From: DASZHJ01 sp035541215
GTDB taxonomy: Bacteria > Pseudomonadota > Alphaproteobacteria > ATCC43930 > CGMCC-115725
NCBI GenBank assembly: GCA_035541215.1
Contig: DATKNV010000125.1
Span: forward strand, 21,397-85,396
Reading direction: 5' to 3'
DNA: 64,000 bases
The translations under genes and the position numbers were made by a program. Within the stretch, counting starts at the first letter, position 1, and every line of letters begins with the position of its first letter. Positions 17,189-25,203 of this stretch are shown here, piece by piece. Under the pieces are notes generated by a model, which worked only from the letters and a program-made list of their open reading frames with translations, did no database searches and was not told where the DNA came from.

Positions 17189-18332
17189 CGGTCACGACGG
17201 CGAAGATGCCATCCGTCACGATGATGAAGACGATCGCGGTGACGACGGCGGAGGTGGCCGCGAGCCCGACCGAGGAGGCGCTGCGGCCGCACTGGATGCC
17301 GCGCATGCAGCCGGAGATCGCGACGAGGATGCCGAAGATCGCCGCCTTGGTGAGGCCGACCGTGAAGTCCCCGAGATGGACGCCGTTGATGGTCTCGTTC
17401 ACGTACTCGGTCACGGAGAGGCCGAGCATGCCCACGCCGACCACCCCGCCCCCCAGGAGGCCCAGCAGGTTCGCGTAGATCGCGAGCAGCGGCATCATCA
17501 CGATGAGCGCGATCATCCGCGGCAGGACCAGGAAATCCATGGGAGAGAGGCCGAAGGTCGTGAGCGCGTCGATCTCCTCGTTCACCTGCATGGTGCCGAG
17601 CTGGGCCGCGAAAGCGGCGCCGGTGCGGCCGGACATGATGATCGCGGTCATGAGCGCGCCCATCTCGCGGGCCATGGCGATCCCCACGAGATCGGCGACG
17701 TAGATCTGGGCGCCGAACTGCTTGAGCTGCACCGCGCCCACGAAGGCGAGGATGAGGCCGACGAGGAAGGAAATGAGCGTGACGATCGGGAGCGCCGCTG
17801 CCCCGCACTCGTAGATGACTTCGACGAGATCGACGCGGCGGAAGCGGGCGCGGCCCACGAAGAGGCGCGCCAGGGACTGCATGGCCTCGCCGAGGAACTT
17901 GAGCATCTCCCCGGCCGCGCGCCAGAGCGTCTGCGTCTCGCCGCCGACCAGCGTCAGGAAATCGGGCCGCTTCTCCGTCCGCCGCGCGCCCTGGCGCTCG
18001 GGAACGGCGGTGGCGAGCTTCAGGAGACGGCGCGCGCCCTCCGGCAGGTTTCCGGGATCGAGCTCGATCTCGCGCGCGCGGCAGAGCTCGGCGAGGCCCG
18101 TCAGGAACGCGAGGAGACCGCTATCCCAGGCCGAGAGCCCCGAGGCATCGAGGGCGAGCCGGCGCGGCCGCGCCGTCGCGGCCAGGCGCTGCTCGACCGT
18201 TTCGGTCGTCGGCAGGCCGTGCGCGAGCTTCCAGTTGCCCGCGAGCTGCAGCACCAGCGTCCCGTCGCCGCCGCCGCCCAGGCTCAGTCTCGGCGCTCCC
18301 GGCGCCGTCTCCGCTTGCTTGCCGGCCCGCAC
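17172..18332 (-). CDS. MlaE-family lipid-transport permease with N-terminal STAS domain
   Basis: 386 aa, about 125 more than E. coli MlaE. Residues about 15-105 resemble a STAS domain (LVLQLAGNWKLAHGL, LALDASGLSAWDSGLLAFL). Residues from about 130 are the MlaE permease (GAAALPIVTLISFLVGLILAF, IAMAREMGALMTAIIMSGRTGAAFAAQLGTM, EIDALTTFGLSPMDFLVLPR). In E. coli the STAS function is a separate protein, MlaB; here it appears fused, and no mlaB or mlaC gene is in the operon. It is first in the operon and ends inside the ATPase gene. Confidence 0.92.
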   Translation of the reverse strand: MRAGKQAETAPGAPRLSLGGGGDGTLVLQLAGNWKLAHGLPTTETVEQRLAATARPRRLALDASGLSAWDSGLLAFLTGLAELCRAREIELDPGNLPEGARRLLKLATAVPERQGARRTEKRPDFLTLVGGETQTLWRAAGEMLKFLGEAMQSLARLFVGRARFRRVDLVEVIYECGAAALPIVTLISFLVGLILAFVGAVQLKQFGAQIYVADLVGIAMAREMGALMTAIIMSGRTGAAFAAQLGTMQVNEEIDALTTFGLSPMDFLVLPRMIALIVMMPLLAIYANLLGLLGGGVVGVGMLGLSVTEYVNETINGVHLGDFTVGLTKAAIFGILVAISGCMRGIQCGRSASSVGLAATSAVVTAIVFIIVTDGIFAVVTDALGI

Positions 18333-18459
18333 CTTGCCACCGCCCTTTCGCCGCCCGTCGACACCGGGGGAAGGCTAGAATCCCGTGCGGCGGTCGGCCG
18401 ACCCATCGGTCGGTCACCCGATTTTCCGGGCTTTCTTGCAGTAGCGGACGCTCTGGAGC

Positions 18460-19644
18460 TCAGCTCCGGGATCGCACGCCCCCGCTAAACGCGCGCAGCA
18501 GTAGGAATCCGGCGATCGCCGAGAGCCCGCTGCCCAGCAGGACGCCCATCCGAACCAGCGGCTCGTAAGCGGGCTCCTCGAAGGCGAGGGCGCCGATGAA
18601 GAGGCTCATCGTGAAACCGACGCCCGTGAGCAGCGCCATGCCATAGAACTGCCGCCAATTGAGCCCGTCCGGAAGCCGGCCGACGCCGAGCCGCACGGAT
18701 GCCCAGACCGCCCCCACGACGCCGATCTGCTTCCCGAAGAAGAGCCCGCAGGCGATGCCGAGCGGGACCGGCTCGAGGAGGCTCGCCCAGGTTAGTCCCT
18801 CGAAGTGGATGCCGGCATTGCCGAAGGCGAAGATCGGCAGGATGCAGAAAGATACCCAGGGATGGAGCGCATGCTCGAGGCGGTGCGATGGCGACTCCTC
18901 GTGAGGACCGACGCCGCGAAGGGGAACGGCAAGTCCGACCGCGACGCCCGCGAGCGTCGCGTGGACGCCCGATTTGAGCACGCAGACCCAGAGAAAGAGC
19001 CCGATCAGGACGTAGGGTGCGAGGCGACGGACGCCCGCGAGATTGAGCGCCAGCAGGGCCGCAACGAAGACGCCCGCGAGCGCGAGCGCCGGCAGCGCGA
19101 GCTCCTCGGTATAGAGGATCGCGATGATCCCGATGGCGCCGAGATCGTCGATGATCGCGAGCGCGAGCAGGAAGACCCGGAGCGCAGAGGGGACGCGCGG
19201 CCCCGCGAGCGCGAGCAGGCCCAGCGCGAAGGCGATGTCCGTTGCGCAGGGGACCGCCCAGCCCCGCAGCGCCTCCGCTTCTCCCGCGACGAAGCCGGCA
19301 TAGACGAGCGCCGGCGCGGCCATGCCCCCGATCGCGGCCAAGCAAGGGAGGACCGCTTGGCGCAGATCCGAGAGGCCGCCTTCCCGTACCTCGCGCTTGA
19401 TCTCGAGCCCCACGAACAGGAAGAAGATCGCCATCAAGCCGTCGTTGATCCAGAGCAGCAGCGGCTTGTCGATCTCGACCGCGCCCACGCGCACCGACGC
19501 CGGCAGGTCGAGAAACCCGACGTAGAGCGGCTCGAGCGCGGAGTTGGCAACGATGAGCGCGGCCGCCGTCGCGGCCATCAGCACCACGCCGCCGCCCGCC
19601 TCGCTGCGCAGGAAGGCACCGATTTTCAGCAGCGCATTCGGCAT
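18460..19644 (-). CDS. nhaA: Na+/H+ antiporter NhaA
   Basis: 394 aa from ATG 19644 (MPNALLKIGAFLRSEAGGG), matching the usual family length; upstream in-frame sequence is rejected. NhaA hallmarks are present: AGGGVVLMAATAAALIVANS, GLMAIFFLFVGLEIKREVREG, PCATDIAFALGLLAL (Asp of the sodium path), LALAIIDDLGAIGIIAI (the Asp-Asp pair that binds ions), and PIFAFGNAGI. It exchanges sodium for protons across the inner membrane for pH and salt homeostasis. It is divergent from the CoA-transferase genes across 148 bp. Confidence 0.95.
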   Translation of the reverse strand: MPNALLKIGAFLRSEAGGGVVLMAATAAALIVANSALEPLYVGFLDLPASVRVGAVEIDKPLLLWINDGLMAIFFLFVGLEIKREVREGGLSDLRQAVLPCLAAIGGMAAPALVYAGFVAGEAEALRGWAVPCATDIAFALGLLALAGPRVPSALRVFLLALAIIDDLGAIGIIAILYTEELALPALALAGVFVAALLALNLAGVRRLAPYVLIGLFLWVCVLKSGVHATLAGVAVGLAVPLRGVGPHEESPSHRLEHALHPWVSFCILPIFAFGNAGIHFEGLTWASLLEPVPLGIACGLFFGKQIGVVGAVWASVRLGVGRLPDGLNWRQFYGMALLTGVGFTMSLFIGALAFEEPAYEPLVRMGVLLGSGLSAIAGFLLLRAFSGGVRSRS

Positions 19645-19717
19645 CGACACTCCCGCTGATGGAGCGCCGCCAGTCTTGAGGAGCGCTCGACCGATTGCAA
19701 CCATGCGATTGGGACCC

Positions 19718-19768
19718 GGGATTACGGGATTCGCTCGATACCCGCGACACCGGCGATTCCCATAATCC
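19718..19768. promoter_or_regulatory. Imperfect inverted repeat between nhaA and the CoA-transferase operon
   Basis: Arms GGATTACGGGATTC (19719-19732) and GATTCCCATAATCC (19755-19768) are inverted copies with two mismatches in 14, separated by 22 bp that include ATACCCGCG. It lies in the divergent promoter region, so it could be an operator. The left arm also resembles the motif at 11671. Confidence 0.4.
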
Positions 19769-19792
19769 AGAAGGGGGACGTCCGGAGGATGC

Positions 19793-20437
19793 ATGGAGAC
19801 GATTTCTCTCGAGAGCGCCGTCGCCAAGATCCCCGATGGCGCGAGCCTCATGATCGGCGGCTTCATGGCCGTCGGCACGCCCGAGCGCGCCGTCGACGAG
19901 ATCGTCCGCCAGGGCAAGCGCGGCCTCACGGTAATCGCCAACGACACCGCGAGCCCCGGCAAGGGCATCGGCAAGCTCGTCGACGCGAAGCTCCTGCGCA
20001 AGGCCGTCGTGAGTCACATCGGCCTCAACCCCGAGACGCAGCGGCAGATGATGGCAAGCGAGCTCGAGGTCGAGCTGGTGCCGCAGGGAACGCTCATCGA
20101 GCGCATCCGCGCCGCGGGCTTCGGGCTCGGCGGCGTGCTCACGCCCACGGGCGTGGGCACCGTCGTCGAGGAGGGCAAGCGCACGATCGAGGTCGAGGGC
20201 AGGAAGTTTCTGGTGGAGCCCCCGATCCGCGCGGACTTCGCGCTCGTCCACGCCTTCCTCGCGGATTATTACGGCAACCTCTCCTACGCGCTCACCGCCC
20301 GCAACTTCAATCCCGTGATCGCCATGGCCGGCGCGACCGTCATCGTCACGGCCGACAACATCGTGCCCGTCGGCGTGATCGCGCCCGACCACGTCGTGAC
20401 GCCCGGAGCGATCGTCGACTACCTCATCGGAAACTAG
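19793..20437 (+). CDS. 3-oxoacid CoA-transferase, subunit A
   Basis: 214 aa, ATG 19793 preceded by CGGAGGATGC. It matches the alpha subunit of acetoacetate/3-oxoacid CoA-transferases (AtoD/ScoA type): IPDGASLMIGGFMAVGTPERAVDEIV near the N-terminus, GLGGVLTPTGVGTVVEEGK, and a C-terminal IVPVGVIAPDHVVTPG. It works with the B subunit encoded 10 bp downstream to move CoA between acyl-CoAs and 3-oxoacids, typically activating acetoacetate or a similar acid. The exact substrate cannot be told from sequence. Confidence 0.92.
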   Translation: METISLESAVAKIPDGASLMIGGFMAVGTPERAVDEIVRQGKRGLTVIANDTASPGKGIGKLVDAKLLRKAVVSHIGLNPETQRQMMASELEVELVPQGTLIERIRAAGFGLGGVLTPTGVGTVVEEGKRTIEVEGRKFLVEPPIRADFALVHAFLADYYGNLSYALTARNFNPVIAMAGATVIVTADNIVPVGVIAPDHVVTPGAIVDYLIGN

Positions 20438-20447
20438 CGAGCCCGAA

Positions 20448-21098
20448 ATGGACGCCCAGACCGTCATCGCCAAGCGCATCGCGCGAGAGCTCAAGCCGGG
20501 CATGCTCGTCAATCTCGGCATCGGCATCCCAACCCTCGTCGCGAATTACGTGCCCGCGGGGACCCAGATCTTCTTCCAGTCCGAGAACGGCCTCATCGGC
20601 ACGGGTCCGGTCCCCGAGCCCGGCATGGCGCATCCGATGCTGACGGACGCGGGCGGCCGTCCGGTGACGGCGCTCCCGGGCGCCTGCAGCTTCGACAGCG
20701 CGATGTCCTTCGGCCTGATCCGCGGCGGACATCTCGACGTGACCGTCCTCGGCGGCCTGCAGGTCGACGAGACCGGGCTCCTCGCGAACTGGATGATCCC
20801 CAAGAAGATGGTGCCGGGAATGGGCGGCGCCATGGATCTCGTCACCGGCGCCAAGCGCGTGATCGTGGCAATGCAGCACTCCGCCAAAGGCAAGGCCAAG
20901 ATCGTGAAGCGTTGCTCGCTGCCGCTGACCTCCGCGCGCCCGGTCGATCTCGTGGTGACGGAGCTCGCGGTGATCGCCTTCCCCGATGGACGCGCGACGC
21001 TGCTCGAGACCGCGCCCGGCGTCAGCGTCGAGGCGGCGGTCGCGGCGACGGAAGCCAGGCTCGAGCTTCCGGAGTCGATCATGGAAATGTCGCTCTAG
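20448..21098 (+). CDS. 3-oxoacid CoA-transferase, subunit B
   Basis: 216 aa. It is the beta subunit of the CoA-transferase (AtoA/ScoB type). Catalytic glutamate E46 lies in the motif FFQSENGLIGTGP, the residue that forms the acyl-CoA thioester intermediate. Other blocks are ELKPGMLVNLGIGIPTLVANY, IRGGHLDVTVLGGLQVDE, NWMIPKKMVPGMGGAMDLV and MQHSAKGKAKIVKRC. It is co-transcribed with subunit A. Confidence 0.93.
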   Translation: MDAQTVIAKRIARELKPGMLVNLGIGIPTLVANYVPAGTQIFFQSENGLIGTGPVPEPGMAHPMLTDAGGRPVTALPGACSFDSAMSFGLIRGGHLDVTVLGGLQVDETGLLANWMIPKKMVPGMGGAMDLVTGAKRVIVAMQHSAKGKAKIVKRCSLPLTSARPVDLVVTELAVIAFPDGRATLLETAPGVSVEAAVAATEARLELPESIMEMSL

Positions 21099-21130
21099 GG
21101 AATGCGGGTCCGCGCGGAGGGGGCGCGCCG

Positions 21131-21781
21131 ATGATCTCGCGGTATCTCGATCCCGAGGACGCGGCGGCCGAGATTCTTTTCGGCCTCATCATGGCGCTCA
21201 CCTTCACGCTCGGCGCGACGCTCGTCACGGAGGCCGGGCCCGACCGCTTCCGCGAGATCGTCTACGGCACCGTTACCTGCAACCTCGCCTGGGGCGTGAT
21301 CGACGGCGCCCTCTATGTTCTCTCGGACCTGTTCGAGCTCGGCCGCAGGGGAATGCGGATCAACGAGGTGAGAGCGGCGGCGAGCCGGGCCGAGGCGATG
21401 GCGAGAATTCGCGAGGCCTTCCACGACAAATTCGCGGCGGTCACCACTTCCGAGGAGCGCCAGCGCCTTTACGCGGAGATTCACCGGCTCGTGCTGCGGA
21501 TGGAGGTGCCGCCGCGGCGTCCCACGCGGGAAAGCCTCGCGGGAGCGGCGGCCGTCTTCGTCCTCGTCTCCGCCACGAGCCTGCCGGTCCTGCTGCCGGG
21601 GCTCCTCCTGGGGAATACCGCGGTCGCTCTCGAAATCTCCAACGGATTGCTGATCATCGGCCTCTTCGCCACCGGCTATGCGATGGCGCGGGCCGTCGAG
21701 GACCGCCCGATCCTGCTGGGCGTGGCGATGGCGGCGTTAGGCTTGGTTCTCGTGGCACTCGCCAAGGCCCTCGGAGGATGA
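21131..21781 (+). CDS. VIT/CCC1-like membrane protein
   Basis: 216 aa from ATG 21131. About five hydrophobic segments are seen: AEILFGLIMALTFTLGATLV, TCNLAWGVIDGALYVLSDLF, AAAVFVLVSATSLPVLLPGLLL, LEISNGLLIIGLFATGYAMA and LLGVAMAALGLVLVALAKAL. A charged cytoplasmic stretch lies between the second and third. The first two helices (GLIMALTFTLG, CNLAWGVIDGA) resemble VIT1/CCC1-type putative Fe/Mn transporters, but the metal-binding cytoplasmic domain of plant VIT1 is absent. Transport activity is an inference. It follows the CoA-transferase genes by 32 bp. The IS element is inserted 76 bp after its stop. Confidence 0.7.
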   Translation: MISRYLDPEDAAAEILFGLIMALTFTLGATLVTEAGPDRFREIVYGTVTCNLAWGVIDGALYVLSDLFELGRRGMRINEVRAAASRAEAMARIREAFHDKFAAVTTSEERQRLYAEIHRLVLRMEVPPRRPTRESLAGAAAVFVLVSATSLPVLLPGLLLGNTAVALEISNGLLIIGLFATGYAMARAVEDRPILLGVAMAALGLVLVALAKALGG

Positions 21782-21857
21782 CGGGCGGCCCGAGGGCCTC
21801 GCGAGCCAGGAGGACCGGGAGAACCTGGGCGTCTCGCACAAGCGTCCGGAACCCGGC

Positions 21858-21865
21858 CCCTAGGG
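21858..21865. repeat. Left target-site duplication CCCTAGGG
   Basis: Identical to 25267-25274. The site is itself a palindrome, so at first sight it looks like an extension of the terminal inverted repeat. Confidence 0.8.
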
Positions 21866-21889
21866 GGGAATTATCACCTTGACTCAGCA
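21866..21889. repeat. Left terminal inverted repeat of IS1595-family element (24 bp)
   Basis: Begins GGGAATTATCACC and ends CTCAGCA. It is the exact reverse complement of 25243-25266; similarity stops on the inner side at base 24. Confidence 0.9.
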
Positions 21890-21935
21890 AATGGCCTAGT
21901 GTACGTTTCCCCGCAAGGTGTTAGGGGAAACGGCC

Positions 21936-22883
21936 ATGACGAACGAACTCAGCAACCGCATTTTCCATGACGAGGCCAAAGCCCGTCAGTGGCTAGAGGC
22001 TGCTCTCTGGCCCGCTGGTCCTATCTGCGGCCACTGCGGGGTAGTCGGCCAAGCCACGGCACTGGAAACGCGCCCCGGCTGGTATCAGTGCAACGCCTGT
22101 CGCGCCCAATTCTCGGTCACGGTGGGCACTCTGTTCGAGCGCTCCCACATTCCGCTCAACAAGTGGCTCATGGTCGCCTTCCTCCTTTGCTCGTCAAAGA
22201 AGGGGATCAGCGCCCACCAAATCCATCGCATGATCGGCGTCAGCTATAAGTCAACGTGGTTCATGATGCACCGCCTCCGCGAGGCAATGCGCGATGGCCA
22301 CTTCCCTGGCCCACTCGGAGGCGACGGCAAAACGGTTGAGGCAGACGAGACCTTCGTGGGCGGGAAAGAGAAAAACAAACACGCCCGCAAGCGCATGACG
22401 ATTGGGAAAACCAATTACCACGGGGGCAAAGAGCCGGTTCTGTCCTTAGTCGAGCGTCAGGGTTCCGTCCGCTCGTTCCACGTTCCCGCCGTCAATAGCC
22501 ACAATCTCCGCGAAGTCCTGGTCGCCCAAATCGACCGCAAATCCTACCTCATGACCGACGCATATACGGCCTATACGATGGTGGGCCGTGAATTTGCGAA
22601 GCATGAGACGGTCAGTCATGAGGCTGGCGAATACGTTCGCGGCGAGGCCCATACAAACACCGTTGAGGGCTATTTCAGCATTCTCAAGCGCGGCATCACG
22701 GGCGTTTACCACCATGTGAGTCAGCAGCACCTCAAGCGTTATCTCGCGGAATTTGATTTCCGATATAACGAGCGCTCACGCCTTGGCGTGAGTGACGCCG
22801 AACGTGCTGCCAAGGCGCTTAAAGGCATCGTCGGGAAGAGGCTCACTTATCGGCGGACTGGTGAGCGGGCAGCGCGCCAGTAA
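21936..22883 (+). CDS. IS1595-family (ISXO2-like) transposase
   Basis: 315 aa from ATG 21936, preceded by AGGGGAAA. The N-terminal zinc ribbon is at about 27-60 (CGHCG and CNACRAQF pairs), then the helix-rich GTLFERSHIPLNKWLM and YKSTWFMMHRLREAM blocks. The ISXO2-type catalytic domain follows: VEADETFVGGKEKN (first Asp), YLMTDAYTAYTMVG (second Asp), and HTNTVEGYFSILKRGITG (third acidic or Asn position), then QQHLKRYLAEFDFRYNER. It appears intact, so the element may still be able to move. Confidence 0.95.
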   Translation: MTNELSNRIFHDEAKARQWLEAALWPAGPICGHCGVVGQATALETRPGWYQCNACRAQFSVTVGTLFERSHIPLNKWLMVAFLLCSSKKGISAHQIHRMIGVSYKSTWFMMHRLREAMRDGHFPGPLGGDGKTVEADETFVGGKEKNKHARKRMTIGKTNYHGGKEPVLSLVERQGSVRSFHVPAVNSHNLREVLVAQIDRKSYLMTDAYTAYTMVGREFAKHETVSHEAGEYVRGEAHTNTVEGYFSILKRGITGVYHHVSQQHLKRYLAEFDFRYNERSRLGVSDAERAAKALKGIVGKRLTYRRTGERAARQ

Positions 22884-22943
22884 GCGATATACTCGCAAAC
22901 ATTGGCACGCATTATTGGCTGCCATCAAACAAGGTTTTATGCA

Positions 22944-23360
22944 ATGAACATATCAGCAACCGCCCTCTCGGGAATGACCATCTGCGAACCGACAGCGGAC
23001 GGAGCGGCAATTGTATTCTCGTTCAAAGACGCAAATGGGAAAGAGCATGTCTTCGCCTGCGATCCGCAGGCTACCCCAGAAATCGTAATGAAGTTTACGG
23101 CGGCGCGAGAAAAATTGGCCCGACAACAAGGCGAGGTAATGGACAAACCGGGGGCCAGGGGCGTGCGTGCCCTGATAGTGGAAAGGGCGGCGGTGGCGAG
23201 CGATGAATTAGGAGGCGCAGTGATTTTACGTTTGCATGCCACCGAGACAAGCACGATGGATTTTGCCCTCTCTCCCAGGTTGGCAACTGATTTGGCGAAA
23301 CATCTGCGAGGCGAAATTGCCAAGCTTCAGAGGACAAAGAAAAAAAATATTCGTCACTAG
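22944..23360 (+). CDS. IS passenger: hypothetical protein
   Basis: 138 aa from ATG 22944; a TTG at 22902 would add 14 residues. No signal peptide or membrane segment. It has a beta-rich N-terminal half (GAAIVFSFKDANGKEHVFACDP), a helical middle (EIVMKFTAAREKLARQQGEV), a second beta section (GGAVILRLHATETSTMDFALSP) and a basic C-terminus (RTKKKNIRH). I recognise no family. It is more AT-rich than chromosomal genes nearby, which fits cargo of foreign origin. Confidence 0.65.
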   Translation: MNISATALSGMTICEPTADGAAIVFSFKDANGKEHVFACDPQATPEIVMKFTAAREKLARQQGEVMDKPGARGVRALIVERAAVASDELGGAVILRLHATETSTMDFALSPRLATDLAKHLRGEIAKLQRTKKKNIRH

Positions 23361-23406
23361 CCGCTCGCACGGTGGCCCAATTACCATTCATGCGGGGAGC
23401 GAAACG

Positions 23407-23673
23407 ATGTTTACAGAGGCGCAGCGCAAAGACTTAAAAGCCACCTTTACGCGGGAGGCGAGTCGCCTCGGAACGCTGCTCGGACTCGTGGGCGGTTTCA
23501 TGCTTGGCAGAGCGCTTGATGCGGGTTGGCTAGCGATTATCGTCGCCACAATCGTTGGGATGGGAATGGGCGGTGTCCTCGGATTATTCGTGGGCGGATG
23601 GGGCTCGGAGCGTCCTCTTGATTCGTTCCTGAATTGGATGGAACGGCGCGAACGTCTTAAACGGCGCGATTAA
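23407..23673 (+). CDS. IS passenger: small membrane protein
   Basis: 88 aa, ATG 23407 preceded by GGGGAGCG. Two hydrophobic, glycine-rich segments are separated by a short turn (LGTLLGLVGGFMLGRAL and LAIIVATIVGMGMGGVLGLFVG), with charged ends (TEAQRKDLKATFTREASR and WMERRERLKRRD). It is likely a two-helix inner-membrane hairpin. The family is unknown. It lies 46 bp after the preceding passenger and converges with the NYN gene. Confidence 0.65.
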   Translation: MFTEAQRKDLKATFTREASRLGTLLGLVGGFMLGRALDAGWLAIIVATIVGMGMGGVLGLFVGGWGSERPLDSFLNWMERRERLKRRD

Positions 23674-23687
23674 TAGGCGCGGCCGCC

Positions 23688-24242
23688 TTAAACGCTCCGC
23701 GAGTAAGCCAATTTTTCAAGATGAGGGTCCAGGTCGATAAAGCGCGAGCATGCCTCCTTTAGTTCGCGTGACGCATGCTGCCAAAAAACAACCTCAACCT
23801 TAAAGCCGTCCTCGACCAATTGGCGGACGGCAGGAATGTAATCCCCATCCCCAGCCACAAGCGTAATAACGTCCGTTGCCTTGTCCGCCTTTGTATAGGC
23901 ATCTCGCACCATCGCCGCCACAAGACCTGTATCGATTCGCTTTTCTTTATTGCGAATGTCGCGGTCCTCGACCTTCACTTCAAAGCCAGCCTTTTCCGCC
24001 ATTTTCCAAAGAGAATCGTTCGGCGGCGGTCGCGACCCAAACAGCAATGCGCGCTTTATCTTCTTGGGGTCGCTCCCGGCGGCAAACTCATGCAGCTTGC
24101 CGAAATCAATCGCATAGTTCTGATCGAAAATCTTGTTCTCAACCGACTCCCAAATATTCATCACCATGCCTTTCCGCACGGCGCTTACCCGTTTGCCCTC
24201 TATGAAGACATTGGAATTATCTACATAGACAAATTCCGGCAT
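23688..24242 (-). CDS. IS passenger: NYN-domain (LabA/DUF88-like) putative RNase
   Basis: 184 aa from ATG 24242, preceded by a strong GGAGGTGGAA; upstream in-frame codons are rejected. NYN (PIN-like) features are present: N-terminal D8 in YVDNSNVFIEG, RALLFGSRPPPND, D104 in KRIDTGLVAAMVRDAY (also D114), and D132/D134 in TLVAGDGDYIPAVRQLVEDG, ending with VVFWQHAS. The acidic residues are those expected to bind the catalytic metal. NYN proteins are predicted or shown to be RNases. Here it is cargo of a transposable element, next to a HEPN-like gene. Confidence 0.88.
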   Translation of the reverse strand: MPEFVYVDNSNVFIEGKRVSAVRKGMVMNIWESVENKIFDQNYAIDFGKLHEFAAGSDPKKIKRALLFGSRPPPNDSLWKMAEKAGFEVKVEDRDIRNKEKRIDTGLVAAMVRDAYTKADKATDVITLVAGDGDYIPAVRQLVEDGFKVEVVFWQHASRELKEACSRFIDLDPHLEKLAYSRSV

Positions 24243-24370
24243 TTCCACCTCCAGCGCGATGTGGCCGTGGATCATACCGCAAATGCCTCTTATGAGAATG
24301 TGGCCGCCGGGAGGAATGCGGCGGCACGACTTTGCTTTGCTCCAGCCGGGGAGCCATCCTCACATTAGAA

Positions 24371-24547
24371 TTATATGTCTGTCTTGCCTTTACGAATGCG
24401 CCCCCTGCTCACGGAGCGCGTCTTGGTTTTCGATGGCCGATGCCTCGGCCCCGCCTTCGCCACCTCGCGGATGAACCGCTCGAAGCGCGGCCATGCGTCG
24501 GGCATCAATTCAACCTCGGTGGCTTTCAACCGCTTTGCCTTTTTCAT
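24371..24547 (-). CDS. IS passenger: short basic ORF (58 aa), possible antitoxin-like partner
   Basis: A 58-codon frame from ATG 24547 to TAA: MKKAKRLKATEVELMPDAW, then RFERFIREVAKAGPRHR and a Lys/Arg/Ser-rich tail. The composition (helical, charged, then very basic) looks like a real small protein and not a shadow of another frame. No good ribosome site precedes the ATG. It is co-oriented with and 128 bp upstream of the NYN gene, and divergent from the HEPN-like gene only 11 bp away. An antitoxin-type or nucleic-acid-binding role is a guess. Confidence 0.45.
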   Translation of the reverse strand: MKKAKRLKATEVELMPDAWPRFERFIREVAKAGPRHRPSKTKTRSVSRGRIRKGKTDI

Positions 24548-24558
24548 GAGGTGACACT

Positions 24559-25203
24559 ATGGCGCAAAAACTGCCCGCTGTAACCGGCCCTCAATTGCGC
24601 CAGCTAATTCGGGTAGACTACGCAATGGCCATTGGCCATGTAATCGCCCAATGGTCCGCCCTGGAAGGGATGATCGAGGCCGCTTGCTGGCAGGCCGCCC
24701 GACTCCGAAACGACCTTGGTCGCGTCATAACGTCCCAATTGCAGATGCAGTCCAAAATGGACTTGCTCGGCGCCCTCCTCATGCAAACGCGCCCAATCTT
24801 GGGCGAACAATTCAATCGGGTCGCCGATTACATTCGCGATTGCCTTTTGGGCCAGCGCAATTTGGTCGCGCATGGCTTCTGGATCATGGAACTGGGGCTT
24901 TCCCATGCCGCTGTCGTTAAATTCCGAACCAAGGGCGAGCTGGTCGCTCAAGGGCGCACCATCCCACTCACTGAGCTCATAACTTTGGCAGACGACATCG
25001 CCGACGTTACCGCGTGGGTTATTGCGTTGGCGGGCATGCTCCCAAAACTGAAACAACGACCCGGCGGACTAGGTCATAAGACCCCAGCCCCTCTGAACCA
25101 CCAAGCCTGCGCCACTCGGAAAACGCGCGCGCTCCGGCTTCCAATTGTTCGGCAGAGAGCGCCGAAGAAAGGGAGGCCGGGGTCTCAACATCGCCGGAGG
25201 TAG
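24559..25203 (+). CDS. IS passenger: helical protein with HEPN-like Rx4H motif
   Basis: 214 aa, ATG 24559 preceded by GAGGTGAC. The first about 165 residues are mainly helical (YAMAIGHVIAQWSALEGMIE, MQSKMDLLGALLMQTRPI). R100-N-x3-H105 in GQRNLVAHGFW fits the Rx4-6H active-site motif of HEPN ribonucleases, with the usual polar residue after Arg. HEPN assignment is an inference from this motif and the helical pattern. The last about 48 residues are unusually basic and Pro-rich and overlap an antisense frame, so they may be readthrough after an old stop was lost. Confidence 0.6.
   Translation: MAQKLPAVTGPQLRQLIRVDYAMAIGHVIAQWSALEGMIEAACWQAARLRNDLGRVITSQLQMQSKMDLLGALLMQTRPILGEQFNRVADYIRDCLLGQRNLVAHGFWIMELGLSHAAVVKFRTKGELVAQGRTIPLTELITLADDIADVTAWVIALAGMLPKLKQRPGGLGHKTPAPLNHQACATRKTRALRLPIVRQRAPKKGRPGSQHRRR

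Noticed and set aside
21782..21857. Possible gene interrupted by the IS insertion
   Set aside because: The flanks (21782-21857 and 25275-25490) do not join into a recognisable reading frame, so the insertion appears intergenic.
21857..21889. 33-bp inverted repeat as the true end of the IS
   Set aside because: The outer part is explained by the palindromic 8-bp target duplication plus one chance base; taking 24-bp repeats gives identical CCCTAGGG on both sides.
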